This document shows positions 29,443 through 37,993 of a DNA stretch of 60,847 bases, piece after piece. The stretch covers positions 1-60,847 of the forward strand of contig JAPKAB010000015.1 in assembly GCA_028825475.1 (NCBI GenBank), written 5' to 3'. The notes beneath the pieces were generated by a model. The model made no database searches. It was not told where the DNA came from and worked only from the letters and a program-made list of their open reading frames with translations. The stretch's first letter is position 1, and each line of letters begins with the position of its first letter. The translations under genes and the position numbers were made by a program. This DNA comes from Ascidiaceihabitans sp. GTDB taxonomy: Bacteria > Pseudomonadota > Alphaproteobacteria > Rhodobacterales > Rhodobacteraceae.

Positions 29443-30384
29443 TTATACGTTTTTGACCAAAGCAATCAGTTTTTGATGATCCTGATCAAAAGACCGAATT
29501 CCACTCGCCATCAACTCAGTAGCCATCGGATCAGCGTTTATTTGATACCTGAAGTCAGCTTCTGAAAGAGCCGGTGTTGCTACTGAGCGCTCAGATACCG
29601 GAGAGAGTATACGCGTCAGCTCACTAGTTTCATTTTCCAGCTCATCCAACAAAGCAGGCGCGATAGTTAGGTTGTCACAACCAGCGAGTGCCTTGATCTG
29701 CTCAATATTGCGGAAGGATGCACCCATCACGATGGTATCAATACCTTCAGCTTTAAAACTGCAATAAATCTCGCGAACTGATTTCACACCTGGATCTTCA
29801 TCGGCAGGATAGCTTTCGCGGCCTTCTGCCTTTTTATACCAGTCAGTAATACGCCCAACAAACGGAGATATCAGAAAAGCATCAGCCTGTGCAGAACCCA
29901 GCGCTTGAGCCATTGAAAAGACCAACGTCAAATTACAATCGATCCCTTCTTTCTGGAGAACTTCAGCGGCACGAATACCTTCCCAAGTTGCAGCAAGCTT
30001 AATAAGGATACGTGATTTATCGACACCACGCGCAGCGTAATCAGCAATGATCTCACGGCCACGTGCAATCGAGGCTGCTGTATCAAAGGACAAACATGCA
30101 TCCACTTCGGTTGAAACACGTCCTGGCACAAGTTTGGCTAATGTCACACCAAAAGCTACGGTCAATTTTGCACAAATTTCCTCAGCAGACAGGCCTTTAG
30201 CACGTCCCGCAGCAACCTCCGCATTAATAACATCCAAAGACGCTGGGTCTTGTGCCGCTTTCAGGATCAATGAAGGGTTGGTGGTGCAATCGACAGGAGC
30301 GTAACGCTTGACCGCGTCGACGTCCCCGGTGTCTGCGACCACGGTGGTCATTTGGCGGAGTTGATCAAGTGTGTTGGCGGTCAT
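29443..30384 (-). CDS. tal: Transaldolase
   Basis: This 313-residue TalB-type enzyme of the pentose phosphate pathway transfers dihydroxyacetone units. It begins NTLDQLRQMTTVVADTGD, has the DCTTNPSLIL motif (about residue 32) and the Schiff-base Lys in ILIKLAATWEG (about 132). It is separated by a strong terminator from the polyol operon downstream but may serve the same carbon flow. Confidence 0.95.
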   Translation of the reverse strand: MTANTLDQLRQMTTVVADTGDVDAVKRYAPVDCTTNPSLILKAAQDPASLDVINAEVAAGRAKGLSAEEICAKLTVAFGVTLAKLVPGRVSTEVDACLSFDTAASIARGREIIADYAARGVDKSRILIKLAATWEGIRAAEVLQKEGIDCNLTLVFSMAQALGSAQADAFLISPFVGRITDWYKKAEGRESYPADEDPGVKSVREIYCSFKAEGIDTIVMGASFRNIEQIKALAGCDNLTIAPALLDELENETSELTRILSPVSERSVATPALSEADFRYQINADPMATELMASGIRSFDQDHQKLIALVKNV

Positions 30385-30754
30385 TTTAGAGTCCTGTCAA
30401 TTTACTGAGAAGAATATACTGCTGCAAGTTTCGAAACGAAACTACTGCAGCGTCTTATGGTTAGTTTCGAGGATATCAGGCGGGTTGTCCAGACCACCGC
30501 TAAGGAACTCTGGTAGCTCCCGCCCCGACTAGCGTTAGGTTCAGCTCCCCCGAAATGAAGACTTGCACCAATCAACCAGTGGGCGTTTCGAATTTGTGTT
30601 GATCGAAGGAGTAAGACCGAGCCACCTTCTGCGCCTTCAGAGCAGAAGGTGTTGTACCGGCCATCTTTGGTACGCACTGACTTTTGCATAGTAAGCCACA
30701 GCAAGGTTAACCTTCAAACCGCATTCAACTACTTCATGGGTCCACCCTGTGAAA
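30385..30754. other. Intergenic region without a recognised gene
   Basis: The 370 bases between transaldolase and the GS-like gene carry a 100-codon minus-strand frame (30402-30704) whose text I do not recognise. It may be decayed sequence. The promoter of the transaldolase should lie here. Confidence 0.35.
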
Positions 30755-32044
30755 TTACATGTAGTAAATGTAGAAATCTCTGAGCGCTTCAGGTGTGAGC
30801 CCCTCGGTCTTTTCAACTTCTGCCATCTTCATGAAAACGTGGTTTTCCACAAGTCCTGCACCAACTGCATTGGACAATGCAAGGTCAACTGACAGGTCTG
30901 CGATTGCGGATTTTAGATCGACGCCGACACCAACCGTTGCGTCTGTCTCGACGAATCCGTCGCCTGTCTCTATCGGTTGCAAATCATAACTATTTTCAAC
31001 GCCAAGAAGTGCAGCGTGCAATACTGCAGCCACAGCGGTGTAGGGGTTGGCTGATGCATCCGCCATCCTGTGTTCGAGGCGTGCCTTTGCACCACCCTCT
31101 GTGCTGACGCGTGTCGTTACGTTGCGGTGATCGCCACCCCAGTTTTGCCAGTGACCTGATAGTGAACCTGGCTGCAAACGGTCATAGGAGCTGGTTGTTG
31201 GCGCTATAAGACCAGCGAGGCCTTTATGATGATGCAACAAACCGGATAGGCATCCGCGTGCAAGATCATTTAAGTGTTCTGGCCCACCTTTGCCGCCTGC
31301 CGAGAGAGCATTCGCGCCGTTCTTATCCGTGAAGGAAAAGTTGATGTGCATTCCGTTGCCGCCCGCTTCGACAATCGGCTTGGGCATAAAGGTCAGGATC
31401 ACGCCCTCTGCCAAGGCCACTTCGCGTGCCATTTGGCGGAAGAGAATAATGTCATCCACAGCCTTAAGTGCATCATCAAACGTCAGTGTGTATTCAAACT
31501 GCGGGCTATCATATTCGGCGGTGATCATATCAAGGTTGAAACCAACCGTTTCAGCCACATCCCAGATCGCATCGTTAAAACCACGAGGGTCAGTAAACGG
31601 CCCAGTTCCATAAACGACACCACCAAGACTGTCGTATGGCACAAGCTTGCCGTCAGCGTCGTGAATGAATGCAAAGGCCTCAAGTTCAATCCCTACCTTG
31701 GGCGCCAGCCCCTTAGCCTCCCAAGCGGCGACCGCACGCTTCAACGCGCCGCGCGGGCACATTGGCAGGGGTGCGCCATCGGTGTCGTAAAGATCGCCGA
31801 GCACAATTTGCGTGCCGCTTTCCCAACATTCTCGGATTTCGCTTTCAAGCCACCGCAGCTCCATATCAGGGAGGCCCTCCATCATCATGGCGCCCGGCGC
31901 TGGCAGCAGATCCTTGTCGTAATGGACGCCAAATGTGGACCTGCAAAACCGCGTTTCGTTGTCGCTGATTTTGGAATGCGGAAGGTACTTTCCACGCATG
32001 ATGCTGAGGTGATCGCAAAAAACCGCGCGCAATCTGTCTTTCAT
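30755..32044 (-). CDS. Glutamine synthetase-like gamma-glutamyl-amide ligase
   Basis: This 429-residue protein has the glutamine synthetase fold but is a family member rather than GlnA. ATP- and metal-binding motifs are visible: VGIELEAFAFI (about residue 118), AEYDSPQFEYTL, GNGMHINFSF (about 232) and the C-terminal LEHRMADASANPY. Such homologues ligate glutamate to amines (putrescine, isopropylamine, anilines, other monoamines). It lies 12 bases downstream of a P450 gene, and an amidotransferase gene is divergent, which suggests a gamma-glutamyl-amine route. The substrate is unknown. Confidence 0.85.
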   Translation of the reverse strand: MKDRLRAVFCDHLSIMRGKYLPHSKISDNETRFCRSTFGVHYDKDLLPAPGAMMMEGLPDMELRWLESEIRECWESGTQIVLGDLYDTDGAPLPMCPRGALKRAVAAWEAKGLAPKVGIELEAFAFIHDADGKLVPYDSLGGVVYGTGPFTDPRGFNDAIWDVAETVGFNLDMITAEYDSPQFEYTLTFDDALKAVDDIILFRQMAREVALAEGVILTFMPKPIVEAGGNGMHINFSFTDKNGANALSAGGKGGPEHLNDLARGCLSGLLHHHKGLAGLIAPTTSSYDRLQPGSLSGHWQNWGGDHRNVTTRVSTEGGAKARLEHRMADASANPYTAVAAVLHAALLGVENSYDLQPIETGDGFVETDATVGVGVDLKSAIADLSVDLALSNAVGAGLVENHVFMKMAEVEKTEGLTPEALRDFYIYYM

Positions 32045-32056
32045 GTTCTTCTCCTT

Positions 32057-33316
32057 CTAGGCACGTGTGATGCGCACCGGCAGTGATTTCAGTCCATTAA
32101 CAAAATTTGATCTTAGAAAATGCTGAGGTCCATCGGCAGTGATACCCACGATCCTTTTGCTGAGCTCTTGAAACAGTACCGTGACCTCGAGCCGCGCTAG
32201 CCACATTCCGAGACAAAGGTGTGGTCCACCTAATCCGAAGGCTAGGTGTTTGTTCGGGCTGCGCATGAGATTAACGCGGTTCGGTTCGTCAAAGTAATTT
32301 TCGTCGCGGTTGCCCGAGGCAAACCAATATAGAACCTTGTCGCCTTTGCGGATTGTCTTGCCGTGAAGGTCGTAATCTTGCGTGGCTGTGCGGCGGAAAT
32401 AGGTGGCGGGGGTTGCCCACCGGATTACCTCATCTGCCATTGTGTCCCAGACGGTGCCGCCCTCTTTCATCTGCTCCAACAGTTCGGGTTGTTCGCACAT
32501 CGCTTGGATGCCCGCTGCAATGGAATAACGCGTTGTATCATTGCCAGCGGCAACAAGCAGACAAAAGAAATTGCGGAACTCCGTTTCCGATATTACAGAG
32601 CCATCTTCGCTGGGCTGCATAATCAGATGCAGGATACCATCGGTGTCACCGCTGGCGTTTTTCTTATCCATCAAGTCTTTAGCATAAATGTACAATTCAG
32701 CCCCCGCAGGGGAATTGAACGGCATCATCCTAAATTCATCCGTCGTCATCTGATCAAGTACGTGAATCGTAAAGTCGGGGTCCGTATTCGCAATCAGCGC
32801 GTCCCCCTTTTCGACCAGCCACGGCAGGTCCTCGTTGGGTGTTCCCAGAATGCGACCCAGCACCATCATCGGCAATTGACGTGCGATCTTTTTAGTAGCG
32901 TCAAAGCTGTCGTCTCGCAAAGCCTCGTCTAGAATTCCAACGCACAGTTCACGGATGATACCCTCAAACCCTGAGATCACATTCTTGGAAAACGCCCGCG
33001 CTAGCTTAATCCGCATCTGCATATGTTCGGGGGGATCAATCTCTTGGAAGGTACGTCGCGCAAGGTATTCTTCATAGCTTTGATCCTCCATGCGGATGCC
33101 TTGAGCCGATGAAAACACCTCAGTGTTACGGTTCATCATCAAGATGTCGGCGTAGCGTGTGACAGACCAAAACCCTTTACCGCCCTCCCATTCTGTCCAG
33201 CACAATGGATCGTCACGGCGCATGCGCGCGAAAGTGTTAAGGGGCGTGCCACTTACAAATGTGTCATGTGATGTCAGATCGGAAAAACCGGCATCTATAG
33301 GTGTCCATATCGTCAT
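32057..33316 (-). CDS. Cytochrome P450
   Basis: This 419-residue soluble bacterial P450 shows the I-helix oxygen-activation motif AAGNDTTR (about residue 251) and the heme-binding loop FGLGGPHLCLGMWLARLE with its Cys ligand (about 366). It is a mono-oxygenase; ferredoxin and reductase partners are not encoded nearby. It shares a divergent promoter, containing an HpaR-like palindrome, with the amidotransferase gene, and is followed by the GS-like gene. I infer hydroxylation or dealkylation of an aromatic amine or its gamma-glutamyl adduct. Confidence 0.92.
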   Translation of the reverse strand: MTIWTPIDAGFSDLTSHDTFVSGTPLNTFARMRRDDPLCWTEWEGGKGFWSVTRYADILMMNRNTEVFSSAQGIRMEDQSYEEYLARRTFQEIDPPEHMQMRIKLARAFSKNVISGFEGIIRELCVGILDEALRDDSFDATKKIARQLPMMVLGRILGTPNEDLPWLVEKGDALIANTDPDFTIHVLDQMTTDEFRMMPFNSPAGAELYIYAKDLMDKKNASGDTDGILHLIMQPSEDGSVISETEFRNFFCLLVAAGNDTTRYSIAAGIQAMCEQPELLEQMKEGGTVWDTMADEVIRWATPATYFRRTATQDYDLHGKTIRKGDKVLYWFASGNRDENYFDEPNRVNLMRSPNKHLAFGLGGPHLCLGMWLARLEVTVLFQELSKRIVGITADGPQHFLRSNFVNGLKSLPVRITRA

Positions 33317-33340
33317 GAATTTACCTCTTGCGAATGCAAC

Positions 33341-33360
33341 TTACTTAGCATGATAAGTAA
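33341..33360. promoter_or_regulatory. HpaR-type operator candidate between P450 and amidotransferase
   Basis: The 20-base palindrome ttacttagcatgataagtaa has one mismatched pair. Its core fits the cTTAnCATGnTAAg pattern also found upstream of hpaF/hpaR and of the flavin monooxygenase. It lies between the divergent P450 and amidotransferase starts. Confidence 0.6.
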
Positions 33361-33385
33361 TTACCTTTGGAAAGGAAGCCCCGAA

Positions 33386-34111
33386 ATGCGTCTTGCCTTG
33401 CTAATGACAAACACAGACGAAAGCACCTTTGCACAGCGCCACCCAAAGGACGGCGAGAAGTTTGCAAAGCTCATCAAATCCGTTCGTCCCTCATGGCAGG
33501 TCACTTCATACGCGGTGAAAGACGGTGTGTTCCCACAAGACATCCAAGCATACGACGGTGTTATGATTTCTGGCAGCCCGGCATCCGTGCATGACGCAGA
33601 CCCGTGGATCGCGACATTGTTCGATCTAATAAGACACATTTATGTGCAAGACATCCCAATGTTTGGAGCGTGCTTTGGGCATCAAGCAATCGCTATGGCA
33701 CTAGGGGGCAAGGTTGGGCCCAATCCAAACGGTTGGGTATTTGGATTAACTCACTCTGAGATCCGACATAAAACGACATGGATGCAAGACATGCCAAAAA
33801 CCCTAAAGCAATACGGGGCACATATTGAACAAGTAACGATCCTGCCAGAAAACGCAGTTGTGTTATCCGCAAATGAAGCATGTTTAAATACTGGATTCCA
33901 CATCGCGGGCACCGTCTATACAACACAAAACCATCCAGAGATGACGCCGGAGTTTATGGCAGCATTGGTCGCAGAATACGCGAAAAAGCTCCCCACAGAC
34001 GTTGCAAAAACGGCCCAATCGTCACTCACCGAGGGTGCTGACACAGAGGTCTACGCCGAGTCCATCGCACGTTTTTTTCAGAGTGCTAAGATCCCTTTAA
34101 GCCCTGTGTAA
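33386..34111 (+). CDS. Class I glutamine amidotransferase-like hydrolase
   Basis: This 241-residue protein has the class I amidotransferase triad: nucleophile Cys in FGACFGHQAIAMALGG (about residue 92) and His in TQNHPEM. I use the Met at 33386, with an aaagga Shine-Dalgarno; the frame opens 12 codons earlier inside the operator. Free-standing members hydrolyse gamma-glutamyl compounds, as PuuD does in polyamine use and as TdnT/AtdA2-type proteins are associated with in aniline degradation. Its stop overlaps the convergent hpaI-like gene by 15 bases. Confidence 0.85.
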   Translation: MRLALLMTNTDESTFAQRHPKDGEKFAKLIKSVRPSWQVTSYAVKDGVFPQDIQAYDGVMISGSPASVHDADPWIATLFDLIRHIYVQDIPMFGACFGHQAIAMALGGKVGPNPNGWVFGLTHSEIRHKTTWMQDMPKTLKQYGAHIEQVTILPENAVVLSANEACLNTGFHIAGTVYTTQNHPEMTPEFMAALVAEYAKKLPTDVAKTAQSSLTEGADTEVYAESIARFFQSAKIPLSPV

Positions 34112-34879
34112 ACGTTGGGCTGCGTCCTTAGCTGCCCCGCGTATTGTGCGTGCGAACAAGGTCACGTCGATCTCTGTCGCTATGAACGTGGCACCAATAT
34201 CGCGGCACTTTTCTTGCAGTTCTTGATCCAGGGTCAAAATACCCGCGGCCTTACCTGACTTCACAATCTTGGTGATCGCACCAACGACTGCATCCTTAAC
34301 CTCAGCAGCACTTGCTTGTCCGATGAAGCCCATATCTGCGGCCAGATCAGATGGGCCAATGAACACACCATCGATCCCGTCCACAGCCAAGATATCGTCG
34401 AGAGCATCCATGCCTTTTTGGTTTTCAACTTGTGCCAACAGGCAAATCTCATCCCGCGCTGTTGTCAGGTAATCCCCGATAGCGGCAAAGTCCGATGCTC
34501 GCGCCAAGGCCGATCCGACACCACGCACGCCGTGCGGCGGATATGTCACCGCGTCGACCAGCGAGCGTGCCTGCTCTGCACTTTCGACCATTGGGATCAG
34601 CAGACTTTGTGCACCCGCATCAAGAAGCTGTTTGATCACCCAAGTTTCCCCAATCGGGGGGCGTACAACCGCATGGCTGTCACGCGCTGCGATCACTTGA
34701 AGCTGTGCTACGATCGAGCGCAAATCGTTTGGCGCATGCTCTGCATCAACGAGCAACCAATCAAAACCTGCCCCTGCGCTAATCTCAGCGGCATACGCAT
34801 CCGCAAGCCCCAGCCAACAGCCCAACTGAAGGGTATTGTTTTTGAGTGCGTGTTTAAACGGGTTGTGTGGAGCTGGCAT
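34097..34879 (-). CDS. hpaI: HpcH/HpaI aldolase (4-hydroxy-2-oxoheptanedioate aldolase)
   Basis: This class II (metal-dependent) aldolase of 260 residues cleaves 4-hydroxy-2-oxoheptane-1,7-dioate to pyruvate and succinic semialdehyde, the last step of the homoprotocatechuate pathway. It shows LQLGCWLGLADAYAAEI, the catalytic His in DWLLVDAEHAPND and GVFIGPSDLAADMG. The Met at 34879 is the family start; the open frame extends to 35068 into hpaH. It is the distal gene of the hpa operon. Confidence 0.92.
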   Translation of the reverse strand: MPAPHNPFKHALKNNTLQLGCWLGLADAYAAEISAGAGFDWLLVDAEHAPNDLRSIVAQLQVIAARDSHAVVRPPIGETWVIKQLLDAGAQSLLIPMVESAEQARSLVDAVTYPPHGVRGVGSALARASDFAAIGDYLTTARDEICLLAQVENQKGMDALDDILAVDGIDGVFIGPSDLAADMGFIGQASAAEVKDAVVGAITKIVKSGKAAGILTLDQELQEKCRDIGATFIATEIDVTLFARTIRGAAKDAAQRLHRA

Positions 34880-34889
34880 GAAAACGTCC

Positions 34890-35690
34890 TTATGCGAAAG
34901 AAATGTCGACACGACCAAAGTCGCCAAAGTCGGCCGTGATTTCTGAACCCTGCGGGCATTCAACCGGGCGGATAAAGCTGCCCGATAAGATGACATGTCC
35001 GGGTTCGATGCTTTGGCCATATTGCGCCATGCGGCGGGCCAACCAGACCACGCTTTCGACAGGGTCATTCAACACACCTGCCCCAAGACCGGTTTCTTCA
35101 ACCTCGCCATTTCGCGACGTGATCGCCCCGACCCAACGCAAATCAAACGCATCCACAGCATGCCGTTGTTCACCAAGCACGATGCCGGCATTGGCAGCAT
35201 TATCGCTGATCGTGTCGAACACCTTGCGGGTTTTACCCGTCTCCGGATCAACGCGGATAATCCGCGTGTCGAGGATTTCGATGGATGGCACCACATAATC
35301 AGTGGCGGCCAACACATCTTCGCGGGTCACGTCAGCGCCACCCAATGGGGCCTTGAGCACAAATGCAATTTCGGCTTCGATCCGTGGCTGAATGAACCGA
35401 CCCTCAGGAACGGTTGCACCCGTTTCGAACACCATGTCATCAAACAAAATCCCGCTGTCGGGGATATCAATATTCAATGCGTATTGCATGGCTTTTGATG
35501 TCAGGCCGATCTTCCACCCAACGACGCTGCGCCCTTGCGCCAGTTTCGCGCGATAAATTGCGTTCTGGATCGCATAGGCATCGTCCATTCCCATGTCCGG
35601 ATGATCACGCGTTAACAAGCCAATCTGTTCGCCTGTGCGCTCTGCCTCTAGCAAAGCCGCCGCAACGGTTGTGTAATGGTCTGGCGTCAT
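34890..35690 (-). CDS. hpaH: 2-oxo-hepta-4-ene-1,7-dioate hydratase
   Basis: This 266-residue protein is in the MhpD/HpaH hydratase family (FAH-related fold). It adds water to 2-oxohept-4-ene-1,7-dioate. Typical stretches are GWKIGLTSKAMQYAL and the metal-ligand region RIEAEIAFVLKAPL (Glu residues). It overlaps the gene upstream by 4 bases (ATGA) and ends 10 bases before hpaI. Confidence 0.92.
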   Translation of the reverse strand: MTPDHYTTVAAALLEAERTGEQIGLLTRDHPDMGMDDAYAIQNAIYRAKLAQGRSVVGWKIGLTSKAMQYALNIDIPDSGILFDDMVFETGATVPEGRFIQPRIEAEIAFVLKAPLGGADVTREDVLAATDYVVPSIEILDTRIIRVDPETGKTRKVFDTISDNAANAGIVLGEQRHAVDAFDLRWVGAITSRNGEVEETGLGAGVLNDPVESVVWLARRMAQYGQSIEPGHVILSGSFIRPVECPQGSEITADFGDFGRVDISFA

Positions 35691-36541
35691 AGGGTTTCGT
35701 CCGCAACAGTGTTGCGCAGCGTCCCGATGCCATTCACTTCGACCTCAACTACATCACCCGGCTTTAGATATTGTGGTGGATCAAGGCGCGCGCCCGAACC
35801 AGTTGGCGTGCCTGTCACAATAATATCGCCCGGCTGAAGCGTCATAAAGGTTGAGATGTATTCGATCTCACGGCGGATCGGGTGCATCATGCGCGAGAGC
35901 ACATCATCTTGGCGCACTTCGCCGTTCACGCGGGTGATAATGCGGGCATCGTCAAGCTGCTTGGCATCTTCAAACGGTACAAGCCATGGACCAATTGAAC
36001 CCGAGTTATCCCAGTTTTTGCCTTGAGTAACGTTAAATTTAGCATGGCGCACCCAATCGCGAATGGTTCCCTCATTGCAAAGTGTGATCGCAGAAATATG
36101 ATCGTAAGCGTCAGCTTGCGTGATACGGCGACCAGCCTTACCAATCACAATCGCAACTTCACCTTCATAGTCCAAGGTTTCGTTTTCAGGCGGGCGAACC
36201 AATGGGCGGTTATGGCCGGTGAACCCACTGGCAAAACGTGGAAATAAGGACATATATTTGGGTTGGTCTGACCCGTCTTTATATTCCGCATTGCGGTCAG
36301 GAAAGTTTACACCAACGCACAAGATACGACGCGCGTTTGGTAACACCATTTCGAATTCAAAATCTGTATGAACGGCAGTCTTTCCCCCGGCGGCGGCTTC
36401 AAGTGCATCCAAACCACCTGCCTGCACAACATCAAAAAGCGTTGGCCATTGTGGGAATTCATCGTTCAATGGGATCATCCCATCATCAGTAACCGCTCCG
36501 TAGAAGGTGTCACCAGCCGTGGAATAAGTTGCATAATTCAT
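35687..36541 (-). CDS. Fumarylacetoacetate hydrolase-family isomerase/decarboxylase of hpa pathway
   Basis: This 284-residue FAH-fold protein has the metal-binding YEGEVAIVIGKAG motif (about residue 120) and IIVTGTPTGSG near the C-terminus. In hpa operons the equivalent HpaG decarboxylates 5-oxopent-3-ene-1,2,5-tricarboxylate; E. coli HpaG is a two-domain fusion, here a single domain is present. The start at 36541 overlaps the decarboxylase stop (ATGA); the open frame is 5 codons longer. Confidence 0.85.
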   Translation of the reverse strand: MNYATYSTAGDTFYGAVTDDGMIPLNDEFPQWPTLFDVVQAGGLDALEAAAGGKTAVHTDFEFEMVLPNARRILCVGVNFPDRNAEYKDGSDQPKYMSLFPRFASGFTGHNRPLVRPPENETLDYEGEVAIVIGKAGRRITQADAYDHISAITLCNEGTIRDWVRHAKFNVTQGKNWDNSGSIGPWLVPFEDAKQLDDARIITRVNGEVRQDDVLSRMMHPIRREIEYISTFMTLQPGDIIVTGTPTGSGARLDPPQYLKPGDVVEVEVNGIGTLRNTVADETL

Positions 36542-37935
36542 TTTGTTTTTTCCCATACTTCTTGAATGACGCTATGCGCCATCATCACGTCATCGCGTGT
36601 TGTGTCAAATTGTCCGACCTGAAATCTGATGATCTTTTGGTCCCTGAAACTGCCCTGTGTTAAATAAATGCGTCCATCATCATTCAACGCATCCACCAAC
36701 CGCTGTTGATCCACATCATCACCAGGGCAACGGAAGGAAAACAGGCTAAGAATGGGTTGGGTTACGATTTCAAATCCATCAATTTTCCGGATTTCATCAC
36801 AAACTTCTTGCGCCCATGCGATGTGATTTCGGATACGCGTGCGAAGTCCCTCTAGACCATAGGACCGGATTAGGAACCAAATTTTCAGCGCTCTAAACCG
36901 ACGCCCCAGTGGGATCGTCCACTCAGAGTAATTGGTGACACTTTCACCAGTTGTCTTGAGATATTCAGGCTCAATCTTAAGGGTGTTGAGCTGAGGTTGC
37001 GCATTACGCAGGAATTGAATCGAGCAATCAAACTGTGCCCCAAGCCATTTATGCGGATTGAAAACGATGCTGTCGAAGCCGTCCACATCAGCCCAAAAAT
37101 CACGGTGCAACTCTGGGCAAATCATTGCAGAACCCGCCCAAGCGGCATCAAGATGTGTGTACAAATCTTCATCCTTAGCGACCTGCACAATTGGCCCGAG
37201 CGTGTCGCAGGCACCAATGCCCGTCCCGCCCGTGATCGCGATGATGCCAGCAGGTGTATGCCCCGCCTCGCGGTCTGCTGAGATAGCCGCGCGCAATGCG
37301 TCAACATCCATGCCAAAGCGGTCACCCGTTGTCGCAATCTTAACCAGGTTGGCTTGGCCTATACCTGCTACCCAACAGGCGCGATCGATTGAGGAATGCA
37401 CCTGATCGGAGCAATAGATCCGCATGTGACCCTTATTTGCCAAACCATCACGGTTGCCTGTGTATCCTGTCGCGCGTTCCCGCATTGTCAGAACAGCAGA
37501 AAGCGTCGCTGATGACGCGCTGTCTTGGATGACCCCTACATAACCATCAGCCAACCCCAAAGCTTGCCGCAGCCAATCAACCATGACGGTTTCGACTTCA
37601 GTCGCGGCTGGTGACGTTTGCCACAGCATACATTGTGCGGCAATTGTGCTAACCAACATTTCCGCCAGCATTGAAGGCGGAGCAGCATTGGCTGGGAAGT
37701 AGGCAAAAAACCTTGGGTGTTGCCAATGGGTAATTCCGGGCATCACGATTGCCTCAAAATCCCCCATGATTGTCTCCATGGCTTCCGCCCCATCAGGTGG
37801 TGACTGAGGTAATTGCGCAGCCGTCTCACCAAATGCAGTTTGTGCACGCACAGGACGGTCGCGCAGCGTTTTGTGATAGTCCGCGCTCCACTGAGAAATG
37901 TGTTTACCCCAGTGTTCAAATTCGTCCCAATTCAT
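36538..37935 (-). CDS. Aromatic-L-amino-acid decarboxylase (PLP-dependent)
   Basis: This 465-residue group II PLP decarboxylase resembles DOPA/tyrosine/tryptophan decarboxylases. It shows THWQHPRFFAYFPANAA, the cofactor His/Asp region HLDAAWAGSA (about residue 270) and the Schiff-base Lys in FNPHKWLG (about 300). It would convert an aromatic amino acid (Tyr, DOPA, Phe or Trp) into its amine. It sits inside the hpa operon, between hpaD and the FAH gene, so its amine product probably feeds homoprotocatechuate; this is inference. Confidence 0.9.
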   Translation of the reverse strand: MNWDEFEHWGKHISQWSADYHKTLRDRPVRAQTAFGETAAQLPQSPPDGAEAMETIMGDFEAIVMPGITHWQHPRFFAYFPANAAPPSMLAEMLVSTIAAQCMLWQTSPAATEVETVMVDWLRQALGLADGYVGVIQDSASSATLSAVLTMRERATGYTGNRDGLANKGHMRIYCSDQVHSSIDRACWVAGIGQANLVKIATTGDRFGMDVDALRAAISADREAGHTPAGIIAITGGTGIGACDTLGPIVQVAKDEDLYTHLDAAWAGSAMICPELHRDFWADVDGFDSIVFNPHKWLGAQFDCSIQFLRNAQPQLNTLKIEPEYLKTTGESVTNYSEWTIPLGRRFRALKIWFLIRSYGLEGLRTRIRNHIAWAQEVCDEIRKIDGFEIVTQPILSLFSFRCPGDDVDQQRLVDALNDDGRIYLTQGSFRDQKIIRFQVGQFDTTRDDVMMAHSVIQEVWEKTK

Positions 37936-37993
37936 GCCTTAGCCCTTGTACAGCGATGCCAACCTAACCAGTTTTTTGATGCCATAGCGATCA

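Noticed and set aside
30402..30704. Hypothetical gene on the minus strand
   Set aside because: The 100-codon frame has no recognised motif, no clear Shine-Dalgarno and unusual composition.
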